A stretch of DNA of 38,017 nucleotides from Poteriospumella lacustris (Eukaryota; Sar; Chrysophyceae; Chromulinales; Dinobryaceae). The translations under genes and the position numbers were made by a program. The notes beneath the pieces were generated by a model, which saw nothing but the letters and a program-made list of their open reading frames with translations, did no database searches and had not been told where the DNA came from. Location: the NCBI GenBank assembly GCA_008000375.1, contig SMOI01000186.1, positions 1-38,017 of the forward strand, written 5' to 3'. Each line of letters starts with the position of its first letter. Position 1 is the stretch's first letter. Shown piece by piece: positions 19,569 through 30,007 of the stretch.

Positions 19569-22500
19569 TCACAGCGCGTTGAGCGCGGCCGACGACGACG
19601 ACGTCGTCAGCCCGCCGCCGCCGCCGCCGCCGAGCGTCAGCGCGGGCAGCGACGCGGCGTGTGGCACGGCGCCATTGGCGTTGGCGTTGGCGTGGCCGCC
19701 GGCCAACGTGTTGGGGACGCTGAGGGCGATGCCGGCGGCGGTGGTGAGGTGCAGCAGGCGCTGCAGCGCGAAGTCGCGTTTGTCGGCCTCCAGCTGCTCG
19801 CGCTCCAGCGCCAGCACCGCGTCCACTTCGCCCACGAGCGCCAACTTGTCTTCGAGGGCCGCGAGGCGCTGGGCGAACAGTTCTTCGGTCAGCGAGCGCT
19901 GCCGGTCGCGCAGCGACTGCAAAAACGTCGTCGTCTCGGCGGTGATCGCCGCCACCAGCGACGCGGCGAACGACGCCACCGCCGCCTGCGCAGCGCTCGT
20001 CGGCGTCGCAGCAGCTGCGGCGGGGGCTGTAGCGGGGGCGGGGGCAGCGCCGCTGTCGCCGTCGTCGTCGACGTCCATTCCGCCGCTGCCAGCGGCGTCG
20101 TCGGCGTCGCCAGCCGTCGCCGCCGTCGCCGTCGCAGGGGCCGCGGCGTTCTCCGCGCGCAGGTCGCCGAGGAGCGCGTCGAGCTGTTGCAGCTGCGTCA
20201 CGGCCGCCACGAGCCGCGTCAGCACCGCGCGCTCTTTGTCGGTGGCCCACGGCGACCCCGCCGCGGTCGTCGACGGTGGCCGCTGCGCCAGCGTCGCCAG
20301 CTGCACGAACAGCGCGTGCGCGCGCTCGCCACTGCCACCGTCGCTGCTCGAGGCGGCGGCGGGGGCCGCCGTCGCAGTGGCAGCCGTCGCGGTTTCTTCT
20401 TTAACGACGACGCCGTTGCTCGCGGTGACCGCGGCGGTGACCGCGGCGGTGGCGGTGGCGGTGGCGCCGTTGGCCGTCGTCGCTGTGGGCGCAGCGGCGG
20501 CGGTGCGCACGGCGGCGGCCAGCTGCATCTCCATGAAGCGCAGCATGCACAGCAGCGGCGTCACGAGCGCCGCGCGCTGCGTCGACGTCATCGCGCGCAA
20601 CGTCGCGTCGCTGTCGCCGCCCACCGCCGCCGCCGCTGACGCCGTCGGCGCTGCATCCGACGCGGCGGGCGGATCGGCGTCCATCGCGTCGGCGTTCGTC
20701 GTCGCTGTCGCCGTTGCCGTCGCAGCGGCCGCCGTCGGCGCTGCAGCACCAGCACCAGCACCAGCGGCGGCGGCGGGGGCCGCGTCGTCGGCGGGGGCGG
20801 CAGGGGCGGCGTACTGCGCCTCGAGCCAGGCCGCCATGTCGCGCGAGATCACCGGCCAGTCCATCGACTTCTCCAGCAGCAGCGCCACGAGGCGCGCGTC
20901 CATCGCCGCGTGCCAATGCGCCGTCGCGTGGGGCTCGGCGGCCTGCGCGTGGACGGCGCACGAGGGAAACTGCCGCGCGAGGCGGTCGACGAGGTGGCGG
21001 CGCCGCAGCGACAGCGACGCGTCGTCGTCGTAGCCCGGCGGGCCGCCGGCGAAGACGGGTCGCGCCTCGGCCTTGACCGCGTAGTTGATGGCCCCGAAGG
21101 CGTCGAGGAACTCGTGGACGCGCGTCAGCCGCGCGACGTCGCCGGCGATCTTCCGGCGACACTCGGTGGCCGACAGGTACTGCGCCGGGCGCTGCGCGTA
21201 CAGCTGCAGCATCGCGTTGCGCAGCTGCAGGTACGTCGACACGCCCTGCGGCCGGTGCTCCTGGACCACGTAGCCGAGCAGGCGGCGCTCGAGGTCGGAG
21301 ACGCGGTCGAGGCGCAGCCACAGCAGCGGCTCGCCCGGCGCCAACTCGTCGAATTTGCGTTTTTTCGTCGCACCGCTGCCACCGCTGCTGCTGCTGCTGC
21401 TGCTGGGTGCGGCGGGTGCGGCGGGTGCGGCGGCGTCGGTCTCTTTCGCTTCGGCGGAGGCGGCGAGATTCGCCTGCGACGACGCCCGCGACAGCGACCC
21501 CGCCGCGGTGGACGACGACGACGACGACGACGACGACGCGGCGCCGGCGGTGACCAGTCGCGCGCCGGTGAAGTCGACGTCGAGGACGCGGCCGATCGGC
21601 GGCGGCGTCGTCTGGAAAATGCTGCGGGCGAGCGCGGGCGGCAGGACGTCCGCCAGCAGCTTCTCGTACAGCGCCGTCGCCAGCGGCGGAGCGGGCGCGT
21701 CCTTCGCCGTCGCCTGCGCCTTCACCGCCGACACGGCCGCCGCCGACGACCGACGCCCGCGACCTTTCGCCGTTTTGCGTCCCGCCGGCGTCGCCGTCGC
21801 CGCGGTGGCCGCGGTGGGCAGCGCATCGGCCGCCGCGTCGTCGTCGGCACCGTCGGCGACGCCGCCGCCGCCCGCCGACGCTTCGTAGTCGCCCTCGTTG
21901 CCCCACTCGTTGAACGTGTCCACGTCCAACAGGAAGCGGCAGCTGACGTAGTACCGCGGCTTGTCGCGCCGGCCCAGCACCGCGGCCTGTTGCTCGGCCG
22001 CGGTCAGCGCCAGCTGCGCCTCCACCAGCCACTCGTTGGCGCTGTCGGGCAGGAACGGCCAGTGCACGAGATAGAGCGACCCGCTGCCGTCCTCGTTCAG
22101 CGGTTTGTAGTCGATGACCCGCGCGTTGGCGTCGTCGACGAGGGCTCCGTCGACGTCGTCGTTCCAGTCCAACACGTGCGTCGCCTGCTCCTCGCTGCTC
22201 ACCAGCTCGCCGCCGTGTTCCACTGCGATTTTCGAGAGTTTCTGAATGAGCCCCACGGGCACCGAGTTCAGGAAGATCTTCGGCGTCGTCGTGTAGCCGA
22301 ACTGCGCAGCCAGCGAGGCGGGTGGGAGGTGGGAAGCGGTGGGCAGGGGGGAGGGGGCACAGGCGGCGTTAGTCGACGCGCGAAGACGAAGCGGCGGAGG
22401 CGGCGCAGCAACGTACCAGAGAGAGGTTCTTGTCGATTTCGTGCAGGATGGGCAGGAGCGACGCGGCGTCGCGCTCGAAGAGCTTGTCCAGCGGCGCGAG

Positions 22501-22889
22501 GTCGCGCACCGACGCGGAGGACAGCAGCGTCGAGAGCATGACGAACAGCGCACCGTCCGCTTCAAAGTCCCAGAACAGCCGCGTCGGAGGGATAGTGAAC
22601 GGTCGGGGCTTGGGCGATGACTTGCCGAAACATTGCTGTAGAAACAGTCGAAGGGTTACCAGACAACCGCCGAAGATTGAGGCATGGCGAGGGCCGCTAC
22701 CTGGTAGTGCTGAAAGAGCTGCGCGCTGATCGTGGCCAAGAACGCCTCCGTTAAGTTCTGCTTATTGTCAATGGGCAGCGTAGACGACTTCAACGCTTTG
22801 CATACTGTGGCAAAACGCTGGATATGCACCGCTGATTGCAGGTCCAGACCCACATATGCCTTTCCCGTTCCTTTCTTCACAAGCACCAT
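19569..22889 (-). CDS. SMARCC: SWI3/SMARCC-type SWI/SNF chromatin-remodelling subunit
   Basis: Exons 22701-22889, 22417-22635 and 19569-22301 (1046 aa); introns of 65 and 115 bp are both phase 0. Exon 2 supplies PTRLFWDFEADGALFVML and DKLFERDAASLLPILHEIDKN, matching the SMARCC N-terminal module (FLDFKAGGSL...), and exon 3 continues with PKIFLNSVPVGLIQKLSKI and FLLDVDTFNEWGNEGDYE. A basic KKRK lies near 448. SWIRM spans about 458-548 with YLQLRNAMLQLY, YLSATECRRKIAGDVARL and VHEFLDAFGAINY. A SANT-like segment at about 597-631 keeps WHAAMDARLVALLLEKSMDW but lacks the usual FLRLPIED tail. Residues about 640-930 are Ala/Thr low-complexity; the leucine-zipper coiled coil is at about 940-988 (EELFAQRLAALEDKLALV). 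It should scaffold SWI/SNF. The first Met could lie in a further 5' exon. Confidence 0.88.
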
Positions 22890-23370
22890 CTGGTTGCGGT
22901 ACTTTGACTCACACAACAAATCAAAGCAAAGAAACCCCGACAAGAGATGCACGGGAAAGATTGGAAGGAACTTGTGTCTGCATCGATTCGTTGATTCGAA
23001 TAGCCACCGTCGTCGTCGGTGGGACGACGCCGTCGCCGTCGCCGTCGCCGCCGTCTGCTGCGGAGGCTGCTGCGACAGGCGGAGGACCTGTCACGGACGG
23101 ACGACGGTCCGTTTGGCAGAAAGAGATGCGGGGCCTCTCCCACAACTGCCGCGCTGCTGGGTTGGGCCCCAGTGCGGAGAGGGTGTGCTTCAGTCAGTCC
23201 GCAGTCCGCAGGCGGCCAGCTCAGCGATAGGCCCAGGAACATCGTCGTCTTGTTGCTCACCCCCACCGACCGCCCAACACAGTGATGATCAACGAACATT
23301 TCATTGTTTTAGCCTGATTTACATCTGAAACCGGGTATTACAGGGTTGTAAAGGTGTGGTCTATGCAGTC
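22890..23370. other. bidirectional promoter region (SWI3 / SF3A3)
   Basis: This region is 481 bp between divergent genes. A minus-strand frame at 22921-23145 with ATVAIRI-type sequence could be a 5' exon of the SWI3 gene, but no clean donor keeps frame with the exon starting MVLVKKGTGK, so I leave it out. Confidence 0.45.
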
Positions 23371-25028
23371 ATGTCATCCAGTATTCTGGAAGTTCTGCGG
23401 TTAAACCATGAATTGAGTGAGAAATACGAAGTCACGTTTGGGGAAGTGCTCGACCAAAAACCAAACGGGGTACGTTTCCTGCTTCACTATGCTTCCATCT
23501 GACGTTATTCGTGAGCTAATCTGTGTGTTTTTATTAGCAAAAAGCCAAGGTAGAGCAGCAACATCAGTTGAAGACAGTCGTGGACAAAATAGTACAAATC
23601 AATGCGGAGATCGATGCAACACAAATGGACGTCGACGGCCTGTACAGCGAAGAGCTCGCCACAATGCGAGAGAATCCACTGGATGCATTTTATTCACAGC
23701 TGCAGTCTACGATGGAGTTCTACGAAAAGTTTCCGGGTTTGGAGTCGGCGGCGCCGGCACCGGTCGATCTGTCGGTCTCGGTCGCCTTCTCGGGCGAAGA
23801 GGTCTTCGGCAAATACCTCGACCTCACGAATCTCTATCTGGAGTTCAGCAACGTGCTGAAGAAGCACTCGAACATCGAGCAGGACTACCTGCAGTACCTC
23901 GAGCGGTTCGCCACGTTCTTCTATCTGCCCGCGGAGGTGCGGCGGTCGCGGCACTACGCCGACTACCTGCAGCACTTGTGGGACCATCTGACGCAGTTCT
24001 ACCGGCGAGTCAACCCCATGAACGACCTCGACTCCGCCATTCAGTCATGGGACGGCGAGTTCGACAAGCGGGTCGCCAGTGGCGAGATCACGCTGCCGCA
24101 GGCCAAAGCCGCCGCCGCCGCCGCCGCGACGAAACGAGAGCCGCAGGAGCTGCGACTGGGCATGTTCAACGACGTCACCGAGCTGGAGGCCCTGGGCATG
24201 GATCGGCTGAAGGAAGCTCTCGAAGCCCTCGGCCTCAAATGCGGCGGTACGCTGCGCGATCGTGCTCAGCGGCTGTGGGCGGTGCGCGGCAAGCGGCCCG
24301 ACGAGATCCCCGCCAACCTCAAGGCCAAGCCCGCGCACAAAGCCACCGACAAATCCGCCACCACCACCGCCGCGACCGCCGCTGCAGCCTCACAACCCAA
24401 CAACAACGGCGCCGCGGGGGACGACGATCGCTCTCCTCGCGCGGTGGCGCTGTTGGAGTTCCGCGTCTCGTCGCTGTGCGACGTGATGGGCGACATCGCC
24501 AGCGCCACGCGGCGTCACGCCGAGAAGCAACAGGCGCAGACCTTCGAAGAGAAACAGCTCGAACTGCGACAAGAAGAGTTCGGCCTCCTGCCGCAGGTCG
24601 ACGACCGAGGCGGCGACGGCGACGGCGGCGACGAGGACGACGACGGACCCATCTACAACCCGCTGAACCTGCCGCTCGGCTGGGACGGCAAACCGATTCC
24701 GCTGTGGCTCTACAAGCTCCACGGCCTCGGCGTCGAATACAAATGCGAAATCTGTGGCAATCACAGCTATTGGGGTCGCCGGGCCTTCGATCGGCACTTC
24801 CAGGAGTGGAAACACGCGTACGGCATGCGCTGCCTCGGCGTGCCCAACACGAAGCACTTCCACGACATCACCAGCATCGACGAGGTCGTCGCGCTCTACG
24901 GCAAGATGAAAGACCAATTGAAACACGAACAGTACGACGCCGATTACGAAGAAGAACACGAAGACTCGCACGGCAACGTGTTGAATCGGCGAACGTATGA
25001 AGATCTGGCGCGCCAGGGTCTCCTGTAG
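23371..25028 (+). CDS. SF3A3: splicing factor 3A subunit 3 (SF3a60/Prp9)
   Basis: Exons 23371-23469 and 23538-25028 (529 aa); a 68-bp phase-0 intron follows codon 33. The N-terminus (MSSSILEVLRLNHELSEKYE) is the helical SF3A3 start, followed by DPL-type AFYSQLQSTMEFYEKFP, then VFGKYLDLTNLYLEFSNV and the YLQYLERFATFF helices. About 190-240 has a SAP-like segment (LEALGMDRLKEALEALGLKCGGT, RDRAQRLW). PIYNPLNLPLGWDGKPIPLWLYKLHGL leads into the C2H2 zinc finger C436, C439, H453, H459 with YWGRRAFDRHFQEWKH and the family end MRCLGVPNTKHFHDIT. In the known complex it bridges SF3A1 and SF3A2 in the U2 snRNP. Low-complexity Thr/Ala/Asn linker is at about 275-305; otherwise it is standard in length. 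Confidence 0.96.
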
Positions 25029-25254
25029 AGCGACGGCGACGGTGACAGTGACGGTGGCGGTGGCGGTGGTGGAGGCCCTGAGGGCGGCGGCGTGTGGACG
25101 GGTATGGTTCAGCGATCTTACAAAGGGGGCATCAGTGTGCCGGGGGGAGGGAGAATGGTTTGTACAATAGTAAACGGCGTCTTAACTACACGCGGTGTAT
25201 GCGGTGTGAGAGAGGGAGTGCGAGGGAGTGCGAGGGGGGGGGGTGTGAGGGGTC
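25029..25254. other. convergent intergenic region (SF3A3 / GPC1)
   Basis: These 226 bp contain a GACGGT/GGTGGC imperfect repeat just after the SF3A3 stop and a purine-rich GAGGGAGTGC direct repeat near 25213-25235. Confidence 0.45.
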
Positions 25255-26655
25255 TCACTCGGGCTCCAGCAGGTCGTAGTCGAGCGAGCCGATCTCGTCG
25301 AGCAGGTGGCGCAGCGACTCGTCCTCGCTGAGGTCCAGCTCTTCGGCGTCGCCGTCGGTGTCCTTCAACGGTGTCGTCTCGTCCGCGGCGAGAGGCGCCG
25401 TCGATGTGGCGGCAGCGGCGGTGGTAGTAGCCGCAGTGGCCGCAGTGGCCGCAGCAACTGCAGAGGTAGCGATCGCGGCAGGTCGAACAGGTGACCGAGG
25501 CGGCTTTGGCGACACGCTTCCATCGGCGGAGCTGCGCTTCGAGGGCGGGAGGTTCATGTCGGCCGCCATTTGCTGCATCATCGACGCCGCCTCGCGCGCG
25601 ATCTTCTGCATTTCGTCCATCTTCTTCAGCTGCGCCTGGTAGCGCACGCTGAACACGTCGATGTAGAACGAGGCGCCGTTGAAGACCGCCACGGTGAAGA
25701 TCAGCGCAATCCACAGGAAATGCGCCAAGGGCGAGTAGTAGAACAACGGCGTCGGGAGGAACGACACCAGCGTCAGCAGCAGCTGACAGGCCACGAAGAC
25801 GAGTTTCGTCTTCAGCGTCGTCGAGTCGAACTCTTCCTGCGCACCGAAGATCCGCAGGCGACGTAATATCTTCAGCGTCGTACGGGCGAAATCGTTCTTG
25901 GTATCCTTCGCGAGCCATCGCAGCGACGTGAGGATCTCCGGGTGGGCGTCAAACTTGGCCCTGTCCATCACCTCCGTCTTCAGCAGATACGCCGCCTGCC
26001 AGAAGCAATAGATCAGCAGCGCATAGCAATAATCGGATAGGTACAGGGGCTCGCAACTGGCCAAGTCAGATGAGCCAGCACAGACCATGTGGCCCTCGTC
26101 GGAGAACGAATTCCATCGCAACGTGTAGTAGAGCATGCACGGCAGGATGTGGATGTACACCGACACGATCTTGTCGAAGTCGTGGAAGATAAACGAATTG
26201 CGCCACACCGGAATCGCGATGGGCAATACACCCGTCGCGAAGATGAAACACATTTTGAAGAAACGGCCCGACCCCCGAAGCACCGAAATGTTCAGCAGCG
26301 TGTTGAAGACGGTGAAATAGCAGAAGTCGATGAGGAAGTAGTGGAAGTTGAGGCTCTTGAAGTGGTAGAACCGCGATATCATGGTAATGGGCAGCACAAA
26401 GGCATACCATGTGCTGAAATACTGGGGGACATTGAGCAGGAAATACTGACAAACGAGGACGTTGAGGACGCCCAGGGTGAAGCCCACTTTGTCGAGTAAT
26501 TTCACATTCTTGGGGACCTCTTGCACCTCGCGGATATGATCACGAATACGCTTGGTAGAGCTTCCTGTGATTGCTTTTCGCCAACGACTTTGAAGCTTTT
26601 TCGCTTGGGCTTTCAAAACCGCCTGTACTTTCTGCGTGGACGAGTTGCTGCTCAT
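25255..26655 (-). CDS. GPC1: glycerophosphocholine acyltransferase (GPC1 family, DUF2838)
   Basis: Intronless, 466 aa, ATG at 26655 (MSSNSSTQKV). A basic soluble N-terminus (1-60) precedes a multi-pass membrane region. The GPCAT/DUF2838 signature is clear: FYHFKSLNFHYFLIDFCYFTVFN, then GVLPIAIPVWRNSFIFHDFDKIVS, then VYIHILPCMLYYTLRW. Further helices lie near YCYALLIYCFWQAAYLL, LVFVACQLLLTLVSF and HFLWIALIFTVAVFNGA. Characterised members in yeast and plants acylate glycerophosphocholine with acyl-CoA to give lysophosphatidylcholine, in the ER. The cytosolic C-terminus (about 390-466) is Ala/Thr-rich then acidic (DGDAEELDLSEDE), with possible phosphosites in PPRSPVRP. It is in tandem with PACRG upstream, one of only two same-strand junctions. 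Confidence 0.92.
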   Translation of the reverse strand: MSSNSSTQKVQAVLKAQAKKLQSRWRKAITGSSTKRIRDHIREVQEVPKNVKLLDKVGFTLGVLNVLVCQYFLLNVPQYFSTWYAFVLPITMISRFYHFKSLNFHYFLIDFCYFTVFNTLLNISVLRGSGRFFKMCFIFATGVLPIAIPVWRNSFIFHDFDKIVSVYIHILPCMLYYTLRWNSFSDEGHMVCAGSSDLASCEPLYLSDYCYALLIYCFWQAAYLLKTEVMDRAKFDAHPEILTSLRWLAKDTKNDFARTTLKILRRLRIFGAQEEFDSTTLKTKLVFVACQLLLTLVSFLPTPLFYYSPLAHFLWIALIFTVAVFNGASFYIDVFSVRYQAQLKKMDEMQKIAREAASMMQQMAADMNLPPSKRSSADGSVSPKPPRSPVRPAAIATSAVAAATAATAATTTAAAATSTAPLAADETTPLKDTDGDAEELDLSEDESLRHLLDEIGSLDYDLLEPE

Positions 26656-27280
26656 GCTCTTTCACGTCAAAACTGGCAACCAAAACGTGGCCACTGTAGA
26701 TCAAACGACAATAAATGGATAATTTTTGCGAATAGAGGTTCGGTTGTGTGTGTGATTACAATCAGATGTGCCGTTTGCATTGCAATGCGATGCGGGTTCG
26801 TTGAGTCTGTTGAGCTGTTGGGAGACTCGCTGAGGACGACCCAGAGTCTGTGAGTCTGTGGGTCACCTGGGTGCAGCAGCTGCGGGGACGAGGCCACTGG
26901 GAGACTGAGACCAACCAACTCGGATCGGGCCAAGAAAGAGTCAAGCTCCCAACCTTCCTACATACCGTTGCTTCTTATTTTCCCACATTCGTTTTCCCGG
27001 AACACTCAACAGCGGAGCCATACTGCTAATCACGAATATGACCCTGAAACACAGATCGGGACGGTGTCTGGAACGCAGCTGGCAGTTGACAAATGGACTG
27101 TGGTCTTTTTAGAGTCTTGCACATTGTATCCAAACCACTGGAAGGGGTGAAATGACAGTTCTTCTACCGAATCATTAACGTTACAACAAGCAATTCCAAC
27201 ACACACAAACAGGTACACACAACACACCCACACCACCACAAACACGCCACCAACACGAAACGACCGACCGACCCACTCGC
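26656..27280. other. tandem intergenic region (PACRG 3' / GPC1 5')
   Basis: These 625 bp hold PACRG's 3' UTR and the GPC1 promoter. Imperfect GAGTCTGT repeats occur near 26804-26862 and an ACAC-rich stretch at 27197-27255. Short frames on both strands lack coding character. Confidence 0.45.
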
Positions 27281-28434
27281 CTAGTGCCGCACCACCTTGC
27301 TCCGCATGCAAGATTCGTCTGTAGAAACAACCAACAGCAACAACAGAACCATCGCTGTCAGTCAAACCATGGGAAGGAAGGAGCAGTGCGGACGTACATA
27401 ATGGAATCGAGAATTTGATGTATTTCAGTGCGTCGGGCCCACCGTGCTCCTCCATCAGCTCGAGCACTCTCCGCGCCTATACGATGCCGTCCGCGTGATG
27501 AGTACACAGTGGAACGAGTGTGCGCGTGGTCCCTGATGATGGTGCTTACCTCCTCGCCGACGTCGTCCCGTTTCCGTTGTCCGTAGTCGATGGCGTCGCC
27601 GATGTTTTTGTTGTGGTCGATGAAGTACGCGATCGGCACCAGGAACTGGCGGCCGAAGGGCAAGAGCACTGCCCCGATGCCTTCATTACACGTGATCAAC
27701 TGCTCCAGGGCTTTCAGAACGCCCAAGAGAATCTCCACGTCAAATTTACCGAGCGCGTTGCGCAGGGGCCGCACCAGATGCGGAATCACGGCAACGATCC
27801 GCTCCGGGTGGCCCCGACTGGCGTAGAGCATGTCTTCGATGCCCTGTCGAGCGATGAAACTGATGATGCGATCCTTGCACTGCAGACCATCGAAAAACAG
27901 GGGCAAGTAATACTCGTAGTCCAAATTCTCCAGGGGACACGCCCAGCTGAGATAGTTGCCACTGTTGCCGTGCTCGATGGTACAGGGCAACTCTCCGCGA
28001 ACGTAGCGATTCGGCAGCATCGACTCGGGGATTTTGATCTGTGGCACTTTCTTTGGTGGCTTCTCTATCGCTGCAAGTGCTTTCGCTTTGAGCTTTTGTC
28101 GAATAACTGGCTTCGCGTAACGATTCAACGCGTTTTGTTGTCGGATGCGCAGGATGTTCTGGTCGAGAATGGGCGACGCATCCGTCGCGTAGGGATCGTA
28201 ATGATTATCAATAGGAACTGCCTTGCAGCTGCGAGCTGGGAGTCGAAATTCGCTCACATATCTGCCAACCGCGGTGAGCTTATTCTCCGCCGGTTCGTTG
28301 AGATACGGTTTCGACAAGGTCTTCTTCTGCATAATGTTTCCTAAGCGATCCAGTTTGACATCTGTTCGCTTCAGCTCTTCCTCTATAAGTCGCTTCTTCA
28401 ATTTTAACTCCACAATATCTCTCACGACTGCCAT
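27281..28434 (-). CDS. PACRG: PACRG, ciliary doublet-microtubule inner-junction protein
   Basis: Exons 27550-28434, 27398-27476 and 27281-27318 (333 aa). The second intron (79 bp, GTACGT...CTACAG) leaves a last exon of 11 codons plus a split codon and the stop; splicing it in gives the family ending IPLYESC, which equals the VPTYESC of animal PACRG, so the model is well supported. The PACRG domain covers about 150-333: PCTIEHGNSGNYLSWACPLE, YYLPLFFDGLQC, ARQGIEDMLYA, ERIVAVIPHLVRPLRNALG, VLKALEQLITCNEGIGAVLLP, QFLVPIAYF and GGPDALKYIKFS. The N-terminal 150 residues are basic and helical. In known axonemes PACRG with FAP20 forms the inner junction between A and B tubules, so the organism should make motile flagella at some stage. 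Confidence 0.95.
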
Positions 28435-28737
28435 CGTTACAGCTCCACGACAAGAATTTAGCGATCTTGATTGATCAACCTGTCGGAAAGAAAGCGAACC
28501 ACAAAACTATAAATGACGGATGATACGCGTTCAATGGATCTACAAGGGACCGTCTCCTCAATCCACTCGTCTTTCGTCTCTGTCAATCACTCACGTTTAT
28601 TGCTTCCTACTCCAAAGACAAGCCATCGATGGGCATTGTTACAGTTGTCCAAGAAGGTCTGGCGGGGTCGAGGGTCGAGGAGGAACCGAACGGCGCAGCA
28701 GCAGCGAAACTGCCGACGTCGTCGCCATCGTGGCAGA

Positions 28738-28768
<31 letters not shown>

Positions 28769-28948
28769 ATGACACGATGACGACGCATCTGCCCGGCCGC
28801 TGCATCGATCGAACCGGACCGATCGATATTCATCATTATTGTCTCTCATCGAATGCTTCTTGACGAACACAAACAAGGGAAGGCAAGTCGATTGTTCTCT
28901 TACCTTCTACCTCATCAAGCTTGATTCATTGGTGGACGTAGAGAAAAT
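28435..28948. other. bidirectional promoter region (PACRG / secreted protein)
   Basis: These 514 bp contain a GATGACGAC repeat at 28741-28776. A 116-codon frame through it reads as basic then poly-Asp and is not credible. Confidence 0.45.
28741..28776. repeat. (GATGACGAC)n minisatellite, about four units
   Basis: Four near-perfect 9-bp units lie in the divergent region. Confidence 0.85.
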
Positions 28949-29656
28949 ATGATGGCGAAATGGTTGACAGTGTTTTTGATGATGGGGACCGGTGGCATGG
29001 GGTTGGGTGTTTCGTTGGCGGCCAACAAAGACAAGTTTGACAACATCGACGGGACATTTGCTGTGAAGTTTAACTGGCATTACTCGAACAAAACCTCGGT
29101 GACCTGGGGCCAAAACTCGCAGAAAGACTTCGCTGTGAAGATTTCCTTGTCACCGAGCGCTGCGACCTACGACTGCACCAACACGACGAGCTACTCGTGT
29201 GAGGATTCCGCTTACATGTTTGACTGGAACAAGCTCTGGGGCAAGGCGCGTTGCGGATACACGCATGATCACCACGAGGACTCCGACCGCTTCGTCTTCC
29301 GCAAATGCTCCGACGCGTCGTGCAGCGCCTACGACGGTACCAGTCGTATCCAAATCGGTGCATACTCCTACGACGGCGGTGTCGCTCCGTACACCGGACA
29401 AGACCCAGGTCTGTTGAAGACGTTCAAGACCACGATCGCGCCGGATCAGTTCTACGTGTACGAGCTGCTCGTGGACGACACGGGCCTCTCCACCTTCGTC
29501 CTCAAATCGGCCGACAACGTCGAATTGGAACGCCAAACCGTGCAGCACAAAACGTTGTGCGTTGACAATTATTACGAAGGCACCGTGCAGGGCCTGTACT
29601 TTGGCGGGACGTGCAAAGCGCCTGTCGAGATCGTCGCGCAGTACCAACCCGTGTAA
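28949..29656 (+). CDS. secreted Cys-containing protein, family not recognised
   Basis: Intronless, 235 aa. MMAKWLTVFLMMGTGGMGLGVSLA is a clear signal peptide, cleaved probably after residue 24 or 25. The mature part is beta-rich and aromatic (FAVKFNWHYSNKT, FAVKISL, DRFVFRKC, RIQIGAYSYDGG, FYVYELLVDDTGLSTFVLKS) with seven cysteines at 76, 84, 102, 120, 125, 204 and 222, and potential N-glycosylation at N47 and N78. No transmembrane anchor, GPI-type tail or catalytic motif is visible. The pattern suggests a jelly-roll or lectin-like extracellular domain, which is inference. An apoplastic or cell-surface role would suit the signal peptide. The odd number of cysteines may mean one free thiol or a dimer. 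Confidence 0.88.
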   Translation: MMAKWLTVFLMMGTGGMGLGVSLAANKDKFDNIDGTFAVKFNWHYSNKTSVTWGQNSQKDFAVKISLSPSAATYDCTNTTSYSCEDSAYMFDWNKLWGKARCGYTHDHHEDSDRFVFRKCSDASCSAYDGTSRIQIGAYSYDGGVAPYTGQDPGLLKTFKTTIAPDQFYVYELLVDDTGLSTFVLKSADNVELERQTVQHKTLCVDNYYEGTVQGLYFGGTCKAPVEIVAQYQPV

Positions 29657-30007
29657 CGGTCGCCCTCGTCTGCTCCTCTGTGTCGCTCATATTCTCGCGA
29701 CAGTTTGCCCTTCCGCCATTGATGCTCTGCCTCCTTTTGTTGCTTCGCTTTCTTTCAGTTCAGTTCGTTTTCTTCCTTCGTCATCTTCTTCACGCGGCCG
29801 CCGCTCGGAGCGGGTACCATGCCGCGGTGGGAGACGGGCGGAGGGGGGGTGCGTCAGTGCGATATTCGAAACGGTCGCATCTCGCACTTATCGCCCCCCC
29901 CCTCTGTCTCTGTCTCTCTGTCTCTCTCTTCCTTTCGCCTTTCATTGGCTGTAAAGCGCTCAACTATAGCCGCCCCCCCCCCACCCTGCTTCTCCCGCTC
30001 GTCTCGT
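29657..30007. other. convergent intergenic region (secreted protein / TMEM8)
   Basis: These 351 bp contain pyrimidine-rich tracts (TCTGTCTCTCTG repeats near 29909-29932) and C runs, typical of 3' UTR and spacer. No gene seen. Confidence 0.45.

Noticed and set aside
20910-22541. 543-codon frame on the plus strand opposite SWI3
   Set aside because: Arg/Val/Gln low-complexity shadow of the SWI3 coding strand.
22921-23145. Possible 5' exon of the SWI3 gene
   Set aside because: The sequence is partly protein-like, but no GT...AG pair joins it in frame to the first supported exon.
28513-28863. 116-codon plus-strand frame with poly-Asp
   Set aside because: It is driven by the GATGACGAC repeat and has no other support.
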